DNA of 64,000 nt from NCBI RefSeq assembly GCF_030398335.1, contig NZ_JAOAOP010000015.1, forward strand, positions 1-64,000, read 5' to 3'. Positions 1 to 10,983 of the stretch are shown here, piece after piece (the first letter of the stretch is position 1; the number at the start of each line of letters is the position of its first letter). This DNA comes from Aquibium sp. A9E412. GTDB taxonomy: Bacteria > Pseudomonadota > Alphaproteobacteria > Rhizobiales > Rhizobiaceae. The position numbers were made by a program, and so were the translations under genes. Below the pieces are notes generated by a model, which was given only the letters and a program-made list of their open reading frames with translations, did no database searches and was not told the origin of the DNA.

Positions 1-7
1 TGGCGGC

Positions 8-30
8 GGCGAAGCGGGTCCCGCTTCGCC
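8..30 (-). terminator. Hairpin just downstream of infB
   Basis: An 11-bp perfect inverted repeat (positions 8-18 against 20-30, one base between) lies 10 bases past the infB stop. No T-run follows it on the minus strand, so it is not a textbook intrinsic terminator. It may be an mRNA 3'-end stabiliser or a Rho-linked hairpin between infB and the next, unseen gene. Confidence 0.4.
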
Positions 31-40
31 GGCAGGAGCC

Positions 41-2596
41 TCAGAGCGTGCGCGTGACGTGCTCGACGCGGAAGGCCTCGATGACGTCGCCGGCGCGGAT
101 GTCCTCGTAGCTCTCGAAGGCCATGCCGCACTCCTGGCCGGCCGGCACCTCGGCCACCTCGTCCTTGAAGCGCTTGAGCGTCTTCAGCTTGCCCTCATGG
201 ATGACCACGTTGTCGCGGATCAGGCGCACGCCGGCGCCGCGCTCGACCTTGCCCTCGGTGACCCGGCAGCCGGCCACCTTGCCGACCTTGGTGATGTTGA
301 ACACCTCGAGGATCTCGGCGTTGCCGAGGAAGGTCTCGCGCCGCTCGGGCGACAGCAGACCCGACATGGCGGCTTTGATGTCGTCCACCAGGTCGTAGAT
401 GATGTTGTAGTAGCGGATCTCGATGCCGGCCTGCACGGCGGCCGTGCGCGCCTGCTTGTTGGCCCGCACGTTGAAGCCGATGATCGCCGCCTCCGAGGTC
501 TCGGCCAGCGAGACGTCGCTCTCGGTGATCGCGCCGGCGCCCGAATGCACGATGCGCGCACGCACCTCGTCGGTGGAGATCTTCTCCAGCGCGTTGGCGA
601 TCGCCTCGATCGAGCCCTGCACGTCGCCCTTGATGATGAGCGGGAACTCCTTGAGCCCGGAGCTCTGGAGCTGCGACATCATCTGCTCGAGCGAGCCGCG
701 CTGGCCGGCCTGGCGGGCCACCGCCTTCTCGCGCGCCTTGCGCTGGCGGTACTCGGAGATCTCGCGGGCGCGCGCCTCGTTCTCGACCACCGCGAAGCGG
801 TCGCCGGCCTGCGGCGTGCCCTGCAGGCCGAGGATCTCGACCGGCGTCGAGGGCGGCGCCTCCTTGACCTGCTCGCCGCGCTCGTCGACGAGCGCGCGCA
901 CGCGGCCCCACTCGTTGCCTGCGACCAGGATGTCGCCGGGACGCAGCGTGCCGGCCTGCACCAGCACGGTCGCCACCGGGCCGCGGCCGCGGTCGAGCTT
1001 GGCCTCGACCACCACGCCCTCGGCACTGCGCTCGGGGTTGGCCTTGAGCTCGAGGATCTCCGCCTGCAGCAGGATCGCCTCGAGCAGACGGTCGAGATTG
1101 GTGCCCTTGGTCGCCGAGACCTCGACGTCCTGCACCTCGCCGCCCATCGATTCGACGAACACCTCGTGCTGCAGCAGCTCGGTGCGCACCTTCTGCGCGT
1201 CGGCCTCCGGCTTGTCGACCTTGTTGATCGCCACGATGATCGGCACGCCGGCCGCCTTGGCGTGGTTGATGGACTCGATCGTCTGCGGCATCACGCTGTC
1301 GTCGGCCGCCACCACGAGCACCGCCACGTCGGTCACCTCGGCGCCGCGCGCGCGCATCGCCGTGAAGGCGGCGTGGCCGGGCGTGTCGATGAAGGTGATC
1401 GGCTGGCCGTCCTTCTCGACCTGGTAGGCGCCGATGTGCTGGGTGATGCCGCCCGCCTCGCCGGACACCACGTTGGTACGGCGGATGGCGTCGAGCAGCG
1501 ACGTCTTGCCGTGGTCGACATGGCCCATGATGGTGACGACCGGCGGCCGCGGACGCAGGTCCTCGGCGCTGTCCGCGACATCGAACAGGCCTTCCTCGAC
1601 GTCGGATTCCGCCACCCGCTTGACCGAGTGGCCGAACTCGGCGGCCACCAGCTCGGCGGTGTCGGCGTCGATCACGTCGCCGGGCTTCATCATCTGGCCC
1701 TGCTTCATGAAGTACTTGATGACCTCGACCGAGCGCTCGGCCATGCGCTGGGCGAGCTCCTGCACGGTGATCGTCTCCGGCAGCACCACCTCGCGGGCGA
1801 TCTTCTCGCGCGGCTCCTGGTGCTGGGCGCGCTTGAACTTCTCCTGGCGGCGGCGCATCGACGACAGCGAGCGGCCGCGCGCCTCGTCGCCCGACAGGGC
1901 GCTGTTGAGGGTCAGCTTGCCGCGCCGGCGCTCGGCCTCGCCGCGCGGCTTGGCCGGCCGCGCCGCTTCCGGGCGGGCGGCGGTGCGCCGCGGCCCGGCG
2001 GGTCCGCGGCCGCGCTCGCCGGCGTCGCTCTCCGCCTCTTCGGCGGCCGGCGCCTCGGGCTTCGGCGCGCGGCGGCGCGCCTCCTCCTCGGCGCGGCTGC
2101 GCGCCTCGGCCTCGGCCTTCAGGCGCGCCTCCTCCTCGGCCTGGCGGCGGGCGGATTCCTCGCGCTCCAGGCGGCGGCGCTCCTCTTCCTCGGCGCGGCG
2201 CTTGGCGTCCTCGGCGGCGCGCTGGCGCTCCTCGGCCTCGCGCACCTTGGAATCCTGCAGCGCGCGGCGGCGGGCCTCCATCTCGTCGGTCGACAGCTCG
2301 TTGAGCACCACGCCCATGCGGCCCTGCTGCGGGCGCGGACGCGGCGTCTCGGCCGCCGGCGGCGGCGCGGCCGGGCGCGGCTTGGGCTTCGTCACGGCGA
2401 CGGGCGCCGGCGCCTCGGGGCGCTCGTCGGGGCGGGCGAACTTGCGCTTCTTGGTCTCGACGACGACGGACTTCGAGCGCCCATGCGAGAAGCTCTGGCG
2501 CACGGTCCCCTGCTCCATGCCGGGGCGCTTCAGCGTCAGAGTCTTCTTCTTGTTGACGCTCAGCGTCTTGTCGTCACCCGTCTTCGTGTCGCTCAT
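41..2596 (-). CDS. infB: Translation initiation factor IF-2
   Basis: GTPase that places formyl-Met initiator tRNA on the 30S subunit and promotes subunit joining. The 851-aa protein has the expected family layout. It opens with a long, charged, low-complexity N-terminal half rich in Glu/Arg/Ala (about residues 50-230), followed by an IF2_N module near 270-320. The G domain has its P-loop GHVDHGKT at 358-365 and a DTPGHAAF switch region and NKVD further on. Domain II and the C-terminal fMet-tRNA binding domain complete it. The ATG overlaps the stop of the upstream ylxR-like gene (ATGA), so the two are translationally coupled in the rimP-nusA-ylxR-infB operon. Identification is certain. The exact IF2-alpha start is the first ATG. 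Confidence 0.98.
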   Translation of the reverse strand: MSDTKTGDDKTLSVNKKKTLTLKRPGMEQGTVRQSFSHGRSKSVVVETKKRKFARPDERPEAPAPVAVTKPKPRPAAPPPAAETPRPRPQQGRMGVVLNELSTDEMEARRRALQDSKVREAEERQRAAEDAKRRAEEEERRRLEREESARRQAEEEARLKAEAEARSRAEEEARRRAPKPEAPAAEEAESDAGERGRGPAGPRRTAARPEAARPAKPRGEAERRRGKLTLNSALSGDEARGRSLSSMRRRQEKFKRAQHQEPREKIAREVVLPETITVQELAQRMAERSVEVIKYFMKQGQMMKPGDVIDADTAELVAAEFGHSVKRVAESDVEEGLFDVADSAEDLRPRPPVVTIMGHVDHGKTSLLDAIRRTNVVSGEAGGITQHIGAYQVEKDGQPITFIDTPGHAAFTAMRARGAEVTDVAVLVVAADDSVMPQTIESINHAKAAGVPIIVAINKVDKPEADAQKVRTELLQHEVFVESMGGEVQDVEVSATKGTNLDRLLEAILLQAEILELKANPERSAEGVVVEAKLDRGRGPVATVLVQAGTLRPGDILVAGNEWGRVRALVDERGEQVKEAPPSTPVEILGLQGTPQAGDRFAVVENEARAREISEYRQRKAREKAVARQAGQRGSLEQMMSQLQSSGLKEFPLIIKGDVQGSIEAIANALEKISTDEVRARIVHSGAGAITESDVSLAETSEAAIIGFNVRANKQARTAAVQAGIEIRYYNIIYDLVDDIKAAMSGLLSPERRETFLGNAEILEVFNITKVGKVAGCRVTEGKVERGAGVRLIRDNVVIHEGKLKTLKRFKDEVAEVPAGQECGMAFESYEDIRAGDVIEAFRVEHVTRTL

Positions 2597-3264
2597 TCCA
2601 AATCCTCTGCGGCGTTCGCCGCAAGTGTCGTCCGGTTGTCCGGGGTGCCGCCTCGATATGTGTCGAGCCGCACCACGCGCTTCAAGGCCGCAGCGCCCGC
2701 ATCCCTATCGAGCACCGCAGCATGTATCACATTTGTGCCCCCCAATGCCAAACCCAATTCGGCCGCCGAAAAGAGTTTGAACGCCGGGATGATCGGGCCG
2801 CCCTGCCGCGCCACGGCGCGGCGCGCCTGGTCGATGCGGCGCAGGCCGTTGTCGGAGGCTTCCAGCGCATGCAGCACTGCGCGTGCCTTGCCGCTGCGCA
2901 CGGCGGCCTCCACCTTGGTCGCCCCCAATGCCACGGCTGCCCCCTTGCGCGCAAGGCCGAGCGCCCCGAGCGCGGCCCTGGCGAGCAGCGCGTCGACCTG
3001 GGCGCCGAGCTCCTCCGGCGCCGTGACCGGCGCCTTCAGCGCGCGCGGAAAGAGCTTGCGGCGCACCGCCTGGTCGACCCGGTCGCGGCGCGCCGTCACC
3101 CAGCAGCCGCGGCCGGGCAGCCGGCGCTTGAGGTCCGGCACCACCGTGCCGTCGGGCGCCGCGACGAAACGCAGCAACGCCTCCGGCGGCGCGCTGTCGC
3201 GCGTCACGATGCAGGTGCGGTCGTTCATCTCGCCAGCCGGTGCGCCGGACGCGGCCGCCGCCAT
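2593..3264 (-). CDS. RNA-binding protein: YlxR domain fused to L7Ae-like domain
   Basis: A 223-aa protein between nusA and infB. The N-terminal ~90 residues match the YlxR/DUF448 family (motif RTCIVTR near the start, then [12 protein letters not shown]). The C-terminal half resembles the L7Ae/YlxQ RNA-binding fold, beginning [13 protein letters not shown]. In Firmicutes YlxR and YlxQ are separate genes of the nusA operon; the fused form is common in alphaproteobacteria. The molecular role is unclear and probably involves RNA binding in transcription or ribosome assembly. I chose the ATG at 3264, 5 bp after the nusA stop; an internal ATG at 3228 just before the conserved block is an alternative. 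The stop overlaps the infB start. Confidence 0.88.
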   Translation of the reverse strand: MAAAASGAPAGEMNDRTCIVTRDSAPPEALLRFVAAPDGTVVPDLKRRLPGRGCWVTARRDRVDQAVRRKLFPRALKAPVTAPEELGAQVDALLARAALGALGLARKGAAVALGATKVEAAVRSGKARAVLHALEASDNGLRRIDQARRAVARQGGPIIPAFKLFSAAELGLALGGTNVIHAAVLDRDAGAAALKRVVRLDTYRGGTPDNRTTLAANAAEDLE

Positions 3265-3269
3265 GGCGC

Positions 3270-4898
3270 TCAGGCCCCGGCCTCCGCGCCGGTCTCCTCG
3301 GCCTCGGCCTCGCCCTCTTCGCCCTCTTCGGCCTCTTCCCCGGCCAGCTCCTCCTCGGTGATCCAGCCGATGGCGAGCCGCGCGGCCATGATCATCTGCT
3401 CGGCCTCCGCACGCGAGACGTCGAAGCCGTCGAGCACGCCGGGGAAGAACTTGGTCTCGCCGTCCTGGCGCTCGCGCCAGCCGACCAGGTCGTCGACCGC
3501 ATAGCCGGCGAAGTCCTCCATCGTCTTCACGCCGTCCTCGCCGAGCGCCACCATCATCGCCGTGGTCATGCCGGGCACGCCGCGCAGGTCGTCCTCGACG
3601 CCGAGCTCGCGCCGGCGGGCGTCGTGCTCGGCCTCGATGCGCTCGAGATACTCGCGCGCGCGGGTCTGGATCTCCGTCGCGGTGTCCTCGTCGAAGCCGT
3701 CGATCGAGGCGATCTCCTCGAGATCGACATAGGCGACCTCCTCGACGCTGGTGAAGCCTTCCGAGGCGAGCACCTGGCCGACCATCTCGTCGACGTTGAG
3801 CGCCTCCATGAACAGCGTCGAGCGCTCGACGAATTCCTTCTGCCGGCGCTGCGATTCCTCCTCCTCGGTCAGGATGTCGATGTCCCAGCCGGTGAGCTGC
3901 GAGGCCAGCCGCACGTTCTGGCCGCGCCGGCCGATGGCCAGCGAGAGCTGGTCGTCGGGCACCACCACCTCGATGCGCTCGGCATCCTCGTCGAGCACCA
4001 CCTTGGCGACCTCGGCCGGCTGCAGCGCGTTGACGATGAAAGAGGCGGCGTCCTGCGACCACGGGATGATGTCGATCTTCTCGCCCTGCAGCTCGCCGAC
4101 CACCGCCTGCACGCGGCTGCCGCGCATGCCGACGCAGGCGCCGACCGGATCGATCGAGGAATCGTGGCTGATCACCGCGATCTTGGCGCGCGAGCCGGGA
4201 TCGCGGGCGACCGACTTGATCTCGATGATGCCGTCGTAGATCTCCGGCACCTCCATGGCGAACAGCTTGGCCATGAACTGCGGATGGGTGCGCGACAGGA
4301 AGATCTGCGGGCCGCGCTGCTCGCGGCGCACGTCGTAGACATAGGCGCGCACGCGGTCGCCATACTTGAACATCTCGCGCGGGATCAGCTCGTCGCGGCG
4401 GATGATCGCCTCGCCGCGGCCGAGGTCGACGATCACGTTGCCGTACTCGACGCGCTTGACCGTGCCGTTGACGATGTCGCCGATGCGGTCCTTGTATTCG
4501 TCGTACTGGCGGTCGCGCTCGGCCTCGCGCACCTTCTGCACGATCACCTGCTTGGCCGACTGGGCGGCGATGCGGCCGAAATCCATCGGCGGGAGCTGCT
4601 CGGCGATGAAGTCGCCGACCTGGGCGTCGGGGTTGCGCTGGCGCGCCTCGGCGAGCGGGATCTGGCGGGCCGGGTCCTCGATGTCCTCGGCGACCTCCAT
4701 CAGCCGCTGCAGCTTCATCTCGCCGGTCTGCGGGTTGATGTCGGCGCGGATGTTGGTCTCCTGGCCGTAGCGCGAGCGCGCCGCCTTCTGGATCGCGTCG
4801 GCCATCGCGGCGATGACGATCTGCTTGTCGATGGACTTCTCGCGCGCCACCGCGTCGGCGATCTGAAGAAGCTCTAGCCTGTTTGCACTGACTGCCAT
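3270..4898 (-). CDS. nusA: Transcription termination/antitermination factor NusA
   Basis: Binds RNA polymerase and nascent RNA to modulate pausing, termination and antitermination. The 542-aa protein has the NusA N-terminal RNAP-binding domain (1 to ~130), an S1 domain (~135-200) and two KH domains (~205-345, including [14 protein letters not shown] and [12 protein letters not shown]). Two C-terminal helix-hairpin-helix repeats follow, then a strongly acidic tail of Glu/Ala. The start ATG at 4898 is preceded by a GGGAGA ribosome-binding site. It lies second in the operon, 43 bp after rimP. Confidence 0.97.
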   Translation of the reverse strand: MAVSANRLELLQIADAVAREKSIDKQIVIAAMADAIQKAARSRYGQETNIRADINPQTGEMKLQRLMEVAEDIEDPARQIPLAEARQRNPDAQVGDFIAEQLPPMDFGRIAAQSAKQVIVQKVREAERDRQYDEYKDRIGDIVNGTVKRVEYGNVIVDLGRGEAIIRRDELIPREMFKYGDRVRAYVYDVRREQRGPQIFLSRTHPQFMAKLFAMEVPEIYDGIIEIKSVARDPGSRAKIAVISHDSSIDPVGACVGMRGSRVQAVVGELQGEKIDIIPWSQDAASFIVNALQPAEVAKVVLDEDAERIEVVVPDDQLSLAIGRRGQNVRLASQLTGWDIDILTEEEESQRRQKEFVERSTLFMEALNVDEMVGQVLASEGFTSVEEVAYVDLEEIASIDGFDEDTATEIQTRAREYLERIEAEHDARRRELGVEDDLRGVPGMTTAMMVALGEDGVKTMEDFAGYAVDDLVGWRERQDGETKFFPGVLDGFDVSRAEAEQMIMAARLAIGWITEEELAGEEAEEGEEGEAEAEETGAEAGA

Positions 4899-4941
4899 GT
4901 CCGTCTCCCTGGCAAATCCGCGGGCGCCCGGCGCCCCGATG

Positions 4942-5577
4942 TCACGCGGCGTCGCCGCCGTCCTCGCTGCCGCCGCCGCGGCGCGCGCGGCGGCGCGCCT
5001 GGCGGTCCTGCTTGTCCTTCTTGAGCGCCTCGCGCACCAGATCGTCGGTCAGCACCAGCCGCGCCTCGGCGAGCGCCTCGAAGGGGATGTCGAGCCGCGG
5101 CTCCTCGCCATAGGCCGGCTGGTCGCGCTCCAGCGTGATGCCCGTCTCGCCGGCCTCGGCGATGCGGCCGCGGAAGCGCTTGCGCCCGGCGATCGTCGCC
5201 GCGGTCTCGAGCTTGACCAGATGGCCCAGCGCGGCGGCGAAGTCGGACTTGCGCACCAGCGGCCGGTCGATGCCCGGCGAGGAGATCTCGAGATTGTAGG
5301 CGGTGTCGAGCGGGTCCTCCACGTCGAGCACCGGCGACAGACCGCGGCTGACCTCCTCGCAGTCCTCGACCGTCATCGAGCCGTCGTCGCGCTCGGCCAT
5401 GATCTGCAGCGTGTGGCCGTTCTGCGCCGTCAGGCGCACGCGCACCAGCCGATAGCCCATGCCGCGCAGCACCGGCTCGACGATCGCCGCCAGGCGCGCG
5501 TCGATGCCGCTCTCGCGGATGATGCGGTCGTCGCCGGTCGTCGCCCGGCCGCCCTGTTGCGGATCGCCCTCAGCCAT
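4942..5577 (-). CDS. rimP: Ribosome maturation factor RimP
   Basis: Needed for maturation of the 30S subunit. The 211-aa protein has the family N-terminal domain, with [13 protein letters not shown] and the signature [12 protein letters not shown] at about residue 100, followed by an Sm-like C-terminal domain. It ends in a basic Lys/Arg tail. Being the first gene of the operon, it takes the long leader that carries a terminator-like hairpin (5605-5636). Usual family length is 150-200 aa, so the C-terminal tail is slightly long, as in other alphaproteobacteria. Confidence 0.95.
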   Translation of the reverse strand: MAEGDPQQGGRATTGDDRIIRESGIDARLAAIVEPVLRGMGYRLVRVRLTAQNGHTLQIMAERDDGSMTVEDCEEVSRGLSPVLDVEDPLDTAYNLEISSPGIDRPLVRKSDFAAALGHLVKLETAATIAGRKRFRGRIAEAGETGITLERDQPAYGEEPRLDIPFEALAEARLVLTDDLVREALKKDKQDRQARRRARRGGGSEDGGDAA

Positions 5578-5604
5578 CGCTCACCCAAACGGCCGCAACC
5601 CAAC

Positions 5605-5636
5605 AAAAAAGAGCGGGTCCCGGGGGCCCCACTCTT
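5605..5636 (-). terminator. Intrinsic terminator/attenuator in the rimP leader
   Basis: On the minus strand the transcript reads an AAGAG-U-GGG / CCC-G-CUCUU stem (one U-G pair) closing a G/C loop, then a run of six U. It sits 28 bp before the rimP start and about 30 bp after a candidate promoter, so it would stop transcription before the operon unless bypassed. Rho-independent structures in rimP leaders of alphaproteobacteria have been described as putative attenuators (Rfam has a rimP leader family, recalled from memory). The regulatory reading is inference. Confidence 0.75.
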
Positions 5637-5665
5637 CGCCGTTACGACCAAGAATTGTGCTTCTC

Positions 5666-5694
5666 ACGTAATCGAAAGCGCCGATCTTTTCAAG
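5666..5694 (-). promoter_or_regulatory. Candidate promoter of the rimP operon
   Basis: On the minus strand a CTTGAA -35-like box (5689-5694) is followed after 17 bp by TTACGT (5666-5671). The -35 fits the alphaproteobacterial CTTGAC consensus and the -10 is weak. It would start the transcript about 30 nt before the terminator hairpin. Confidence 0.4.
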
Positions 5695-5721
5695 CCCCGA
5701 AGCGACGGCGCGCCGCGCCGG

Positions 5722-6387
5722 CTATTCCTCGAACACCAGCCCGTCGGGATCGGCGCCCAGCGCCTTCAGCGCGCTGGTGATGTCGGCGACCATCTTGTCG
5801 GGGCCGCAGACGTAGAAGCGCTGGCCGAAATCGGCGACGTGGCGCTCGAGGAAGTCGCGGTCGACCGGCCCGCCCGACAGCGGGCTTTCCGGCTCGTCGG
5901 TGACGACGAACAGCGTGTCGAGCCCGTCCATCGCCTCCCACGTCTCGCGCATGATGATGTCGGCCTCGGTCTTGTTGGAGAAGACCAGCCGGTTGCCGGC
6001 GATCTCGCCCCTGCGCGCCAGGTCGCGCAGGATGGCGATGAAGGGCGTCAGCCCGGCGCCGCCGGCGATGAAGGTGCCCGGCCCCTTGTAGCGGATCGTG
6101 CCCCACGGCGCGTCGATCAGCAGCGCCTCGCCTGCCGCGATGCGGCCGAGCGCGTCGGTCACCCCCTCGTGCTCGGGATAGATCTTGATGGTGAACTCGA
6201 GCTGCGGGTCGTCGGTCAGGCCGGTGAAGGTGAACGGCCGCTTCTCCTCGCGCCAGCCGTCGCGGTCGATCGCCACCTCGGTCGCCTGGCCCGGCGTGAA
6301 GTCGTAGCCCTGCGGCCGCTCGAGCCGGAAGCGGCGCACGTTGTGCGTGACCATCTCGGTGTCGAGGATCCTGACGCTGTGGGGCAT
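5722..6387 (-). CDS. Ferredoxin/flavodoxin NADP reductase-like flavoprotein
   Basis: A 221-aa FNR-superfamily oxidoreductase predicted to move electrons between NAD(P)H and a small carrier through FAD. Visible motifs are the FAD-binding RPFTFTG (about 52-58), the nucleotide-binding AGGAGLTPF (about 106) and the C-terminal CGPDKM followed by a short tail ending FEE. It has no [2Fe-2S] domain, so it is a stand-alone reductase. The ATG at 6387 is chosen because of a clean AAGGAG site 8 bp upstream; a longer start at 6432 lacks this. Its physiological partner is not evident from neighbours (trmB upstream, rimP downstream). Confidence 0.85.
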   Translation of the reverse strand: MPHSVRILDTEMVTHNVRRFRLERPQGYDFTPGQATEVAIDRDGWREEKRPFTFTGLTDDPQLEFTIKIYPEHEGVTDALGRIAAGEALLIDAPWGTIRYKGPGTFIAGGAGLTPFIAILRDLARRGEIAGNRLVFSNKTEADIIMRETWEAMDGLDTLFVVTDEPESPLSGGPVDRDFLERHVADFGQRFYVCGPDKMVADITSALKALGADPDGLVFEE

Positions 6388-6444
6388 GGCTTGGCTCCTT
6401 CCATCGCTTGGCCGCTGCACCGGACCCGCCACCGGCGGCGCGGA

Positions 6445-7143
6445 TCAGCGCCGCACGAAGGTCAGGTAGGCCGGCACCCGCCCTTCGCCGAGCGCCTTCT
6501 TCTCGTAGCGCGTTCCCGGCCAGCCGGCAAAGGGGCGGCGCCAGTCGTCGGCCGTCTCGGCCTGCCAGGCGAAGGCGGGGTGGTCGCGGCAGACGAGCAG
6601 CGTCCAGTCGACATAGCTGGCGATGTCGGAGGCGAAGCGGAAGCGGCCGCCCGGCCGCAGCACGCGGGCGAAGCGGTCGAGATTGGCGCGGTTGACGAAG
6701 CGCCGCTTCCAGTGCTTCCGCTTCGGCCAGGGGTCGGGATAGAACAGGTCGATGCCGTCGAGCGAGGCCTCCGGCAGCCAGTCGAGCAGACGCGTGGCGT
6801 CGTCGTCGAAGAGGCGCAGATTGCCGGGCGACGCGCCGTCGAGCGCGGCCGCGAGCTTGGCCATGCCGTTGACGAAGGGCTCGACGCCGATGAAGCCGGT
6901 GTCGGGGTGCCGCGCCAGCGCGTCGAGCAGGTGCTCGCCGCCGCCGAAGCCGATCTCGAGCCGCACCGCGGCGACCGGCACGGCGAACAGCGCCGCCGGA
7001 TCGGCCGGCGCGGGGCGGGCCAGATCGAGGCCGAGCGCGGCCAGCGCGGCATCGAGCGCCGCGCGCTGCGCCGGCCGCAGCCGCTTGCCGCGACGGCGGC
7101 CGAAGAAGGCCTCGCTCGCCCTGCTCGGGTGCTCCTCGGCCAT
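6445..7143 (-). CDS. trmB: tRNA (guanine-N7)-methyltransferase TrmB
   Basis: SAM-dependent enzyme making m7G46 in the tRNA variable loop. The 232-aa protein shows the SAM-binding [11 protein letters not shown] and the family hallmark [15 protein letters not shown], with the C-terminal GTRYEKKAL. The start ATG at 7143 lies 20 bp after metK, so it is probably co-transcribed with the SAM synthetase that supplies its cofactor. Confidence 0.96.
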   Translation of the reverse strand: MAEEHPSRASEAFFGRRRGKRLRPAQRAALDAALAALGLDLARPAPADPAALFAVPVAAVRLEIGFGGGEHLLDALARHPDTGFIGVEPFVNGMAKLAAALDGASPGNLRLFDDDATRLLDWLPEASLDGIDLFYPDPWPKRKHWKRRFVNRANLDRFARVLRPGGRFRFASDIASYVDWTLLVCRDHPAFAWQAETADDWRRPFAGWPGTRYEKKALGEGRVPAYLTFVRR

Positions 7144-7163
7144 GGCGGCGCCGGCGGCCCGGA

Positions 7164-8438
<1,275 letters not shown>

Positions 8439-8454
8439 GGGTGTCCCCTCTCGA

Positions 8455-8480
8455 AACAAAGGCCGGCGCTGCTGCCGGCC
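8455..8480 (-). terminator. Terminator-like hairpin in the metK leader
   Basis: A 7-bp perfect stem (8461-8467 with 8474-8480, six-base loop) is followed on the minus strand by TTTGTTT, ending about 15 nt before the metK GTG. It follows the putative promoter and could terminate or hinder initiation, i.e. act as an attenuator. I recognise no known SAM riboswitch class in the short leader. Confidence 0.45.
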
Positions 8481-8492
8481 GGAGCGCGTCCT

Positions 8493-8521
8493 GTTAGCCA
8501 AGCGGCGCGAAGAACGTCAAG
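8493..8521 (-). promoter_or_regulatory. metK promoter (CTTGAC-17-GCTAAC)
   Basis: On the minus strand a perfect CTTGAC -35 (8516-8521), a 17-bp spacer and GCTAAC (8493-8498) match the alphaproteobacterial housekeeping pattern. The transcript would begin about 45-50 nt before metK. The remainder of the 345-bp gap up to 8783 is GC-rich with no gene I can support. Confidence 0.65.
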
Positions 8522-8783
8522 CGCAACGTCGCCCGGCCGGGCACGGAATCGCCGGCGCGCCGCATTCCCGCAGCGGCGCGCGGGGCCGGCCGCGCACAAA
8601 CGCCGGCCGCTGCGGTGCGCACGGGCACGACCGGACCGTGCCCCGGCGCGCAGCATCCGTGCTCTGCCGGACGAGACCATGCCGCGGAGAGGCGCTCGAG
8701 CCGCTCCGCCCTCCAGCCAACCGCAGACCGGCGCCAGCGCGTCGGCGCCCGGGCGAGCGGTTCCCGCGTCGCCCGGGAACGCG

Positions 8784-9194
8784 CTAGGTCTCTTCGGCCA
8801 GCGCCCGGACGAGGTCGATCACCCGCCGCCGCACCTTCGGATCGCTGATCCGGGCAAAGGCGCGGTTGAGCTGGATGCCCTCGGCCGAGTTGATGAAGTC
8901 GACGACATAGGCGGTCGGACTGTCCTCCGCCATGCCGGTCACTTCCTCGCCGTCGTGACCGGGCGCGCCTTCGAAGAAGAAGGAGACCGGCGTCGACAGA
9001 AGGGAGGCGATCGCCTGCAGCCGGCTGGCGCCGACCCGGTTCGTCCCCTTCTCGTATTTCTGGATCTGCTGGAAGGTGATCCCCAGCCCTTCGCCGAGCT
9101 TTTCCTGGCTCATGCCAAGCATGTTTCGGCGCAGCCTGATGCGGGCGCCCACATGGGCGTCGATCGGATTCGGTCGTTTTTTGTTTGGATTCAT
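8784..9194 (-). CDS. XRE-family helix-turn-helix regulator
   Basis: A 136-aa DNA-binding protein with an N-terminal HTH_3/XRE domain (about 15-70: GARIRLRRNMLGMSQEKLG, then ITFQQIQKYEKGTNRV). A C-terminal half without a recognised domain follows. This type is abundant in Rhizobiales and often lies between lnt and metK; the target genes are unknown. The ATG at 9194 is preceded by AAGGGG. A 16-bp dyad 50 bp upstream (9244-9259) might be an autoregulatory site. Confidence 0.85.
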   Translation of the reverse strand: MNPNKKRPNPIDAHVGARIRLRRNMLGMSQEKLGEGLGITFQQIQKYEKGTNRVGASRLQAIASLLSTPVSFFFEGAPGHDGEEVTGMAEDSPTAYVVDFINSAEGIQLNRAFARISDPKVRRRVIDLVRALAEET

Positions 9195-9243
9195 AGCCCC
9201 TTGCCGCCTTGATGCCGGCTTGTTTTTGAGGCCACCGGAACCG

Positions 9244-9259
9244 CGAAACCCTTGTTTCG
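9244..9259. promoter_or_regulatory. Inverted repeat upstream of the XRE gene
   Basis: CGAAAC and GTTTCG arms with a four-base spacer form a 16-bp dyad 50 bp before the XRE start. Short XRE repressors often bind such repeats at their own promoters; this assignment is inference only. Confidence 0.35.
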
Positions 9260-9333
9260 AAGGCCCCAACGATCAAGAAGCTAGGCGGCATGCCCGGCGG
9301 CCCGACTACTATGGGTGCCGCAGGCACAACCTG

Positions 9334-10911
9334 TCAATTCGCGCGAGGTCGCCCGCGCATGCTACCCACAAGCGCGACAAGCGCGAGAAGCGCGAGGATC
9401 GCCGCGCCGTTGCGCGCCGGCGGGCCGAGGGTGAGGGTGCGCACGCGGCCGACCGGCAGCGCCCCCTCCAGCGTGCCGTAGGCGTCGAGGTCGAGCGCGT
9501 CGATCACCCGGCCGTAGCCGTCGACCAGCGCCGAGATGCCGTTGTTGGCCGCGCGCACCAGCGGCAGGCCGGCTTCCACGGCGCGCAGCCGCGCCTGGCG
9601 GAAATGCTGGTAGGGGCCCGGCGTGCGGCCGTACCAGGCGTCGTTGGTGACGTTGACCATCAGGTCGGCGCCGGCCGCCTGCGCCAGCACCAGCGAGGGA
9701 AAGATGATCTCGTAGCAGATCAGCGGCAGCGCGTTCGCGCCGTCGCCGACGGCGATCGTGCGGCGCGGCCCGCCGGCCGAGAACGGCCCCACCGTCTCGG
9801 CGATCTCCTCCAGGCCGAGCCGGCCGAGCAGGCCGGACAGCGGCAGGTACTCGCCGAACGGCACCAGATGCACCTTGTCGACCGCGCCGGCGATCTCGCC
9901 GGCATCGTCGACGGCGACGACGGCGTTGTAGTAGCGAGTCGGCGCGGCCCCGGCGCCGAGCTCGCGCCGCACCGCGCCGGCAAGCAGCATCTGCCCCTCG
10001 CCGAGCCGCTCGCCGAGCGCGGCCAGCGCGTCGGGCCGGTCGGTGAACAGGAAGGGCACGGCCGTCTCCGGCCAGACGATCAGCGGCACCGGGGCGGCGT
10101 CGGGCGGGAACGACAGGTCGAGATAGGTGGCGAAGATCGCGTCGCGCGCGTCGGTGTCCCACTTGCGGGTCTGGTCGATGGACGGCTGCACGACGCGCAT
10201 CGCGAGCGTGCGCTCGGGCGCCGGCGCCAGCTCGAGGCGCACCAGGCCGTAGCCGGCGTGCAGCGCGGCGAGCAGGGTGGCGAGCGCCAGGCCGGCATGG
10301 GCGTGGCGGCCGGAGCCGAGCAGCGCCGGCATGGCGAAGACGAAGACGGCGAGCGCGTTCATGCCGAAAAGCCCGGTCACCGCGACCGACTGCATCAGCG
10401 GCTCGACCGGCATCGCCGCCTGGCCGATGGCGTTCCAGGGAAAGCCGGTCAGCACCACCGCGCGCAGCCACTCGGCCAGGCCGAAGCCGAAGGCGAGCGC
10501 GGCGATGCGGCCGATGCCGTCGCTCCACATCAGCCGCGCAACGAGCGTGGCCAACCCGTAGAAGACGGCCAGCACCGCCGGCAGGCCGATGACGGCGAGC
10601 GGCAGCGCCCAGGCGAAGGCCTCGGCGTCGACGAGCAGCGCGCGGCCGATCCACCACAGCCCGGCGACGAAATAGCCGAAGCCGAACCACCAGCCGACCG
10701 CGAAGGCGGGCAGCAGACGGCGCGGCCAGCGCGCGTCCGGCGCCCCCTCCGCGCCGTCGGCGAGCCACACGAGGACGGGGAAGGCGACGAAGCAGGCGGC
10801 GAAGAAGTCGAACGGCGGCTGCGCCAGGGCGGCCAGCGCGCCGGCCGCGACGCCGACGAGCGCGCGCTGCCAGCCCCACAGCAGAATCACTCGCCCGGCT
10901 AGGCTCTCCAT
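9334..10911 (-). CDS. lnt: Apolipoprotein N-acyltransferase
   Basis: Integral inner-membrane enzyme that adds the third acyl chain to lipoproteins. The 525-aa protein has several N-terminal membrane helices (about residues 15-210) and a C-terminal carbon-nitrogen hydrolase domain. That domain shows the catalytic Glu in VWPETAVPF, the Lys in [12 protein letters not shown] and the Cys in [12 protein letters not shown]. The last hydrophobic segment is near the end. The ATG at 10911 has GGGAG 6 bp upstream. It lies downstream of corC as in E. coli (ybeY-corC-lnt). Confidence 0.95.
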   Translation of the reverse strand: MESLAGRVILLWGWQRALVGVAAGALAALAQPPFDFFAACFVAFPVLVWLADGAEGAPDARWPRRLLPAFAVGWWFGFGYFVAGLWWIGRALLVDAEAFAWALPLAVIGLPAVLAVFYGLATLVARLMWSDGIGRIAALAFGFGLAEWLRAVVLTGFPWNAIGQAAMPVEPLMQSVAVTGLFGMNALAVFVFAMPALLGSGRHAHAGLALATLLAALHAGYGLVRLELAPAPERTLAMRVVQPSIDQTRKWDTDARDAIFATYLDLSFPPDAAPVPLIVWPETAVPFLFTDRPDALAALGERLGEGQMLLAGAVRRELGAGAAPTRYYNAVVAVDDAGEIAGAVDKVHLVPFGEYLPLSGLLGRLGLEEIAETVGPFSAGGPRRTIAVGDGANALPLICYEIIFPSLVLAQAAGADLMVNVTNDAWYGRTPGPYQHFRQARLRAVEAGLPLVRAANNGISALVDGYGRVIDALDLDAYGTLEGALPVGRVRTLTLGPPARNGAAILALLALVALVGSMRGRPRAN

Positions 10912-10983
10912 GGCCGCTCCCACCGCCCGCGAATCACGGCATGAGACTTACCAGCACTGGCGGGCGGCTGAAAACGGCGGACA

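Noticed and set aside
59-3361. Very long open frame on the plus strand opposite infB/ylxR
   Set aside because: Antisense shadow from extreme GC3 codon bias; the product is low-complexity (His/Leu/Ala/Arg/Asp) and the minus-strand genes are unmistakable.
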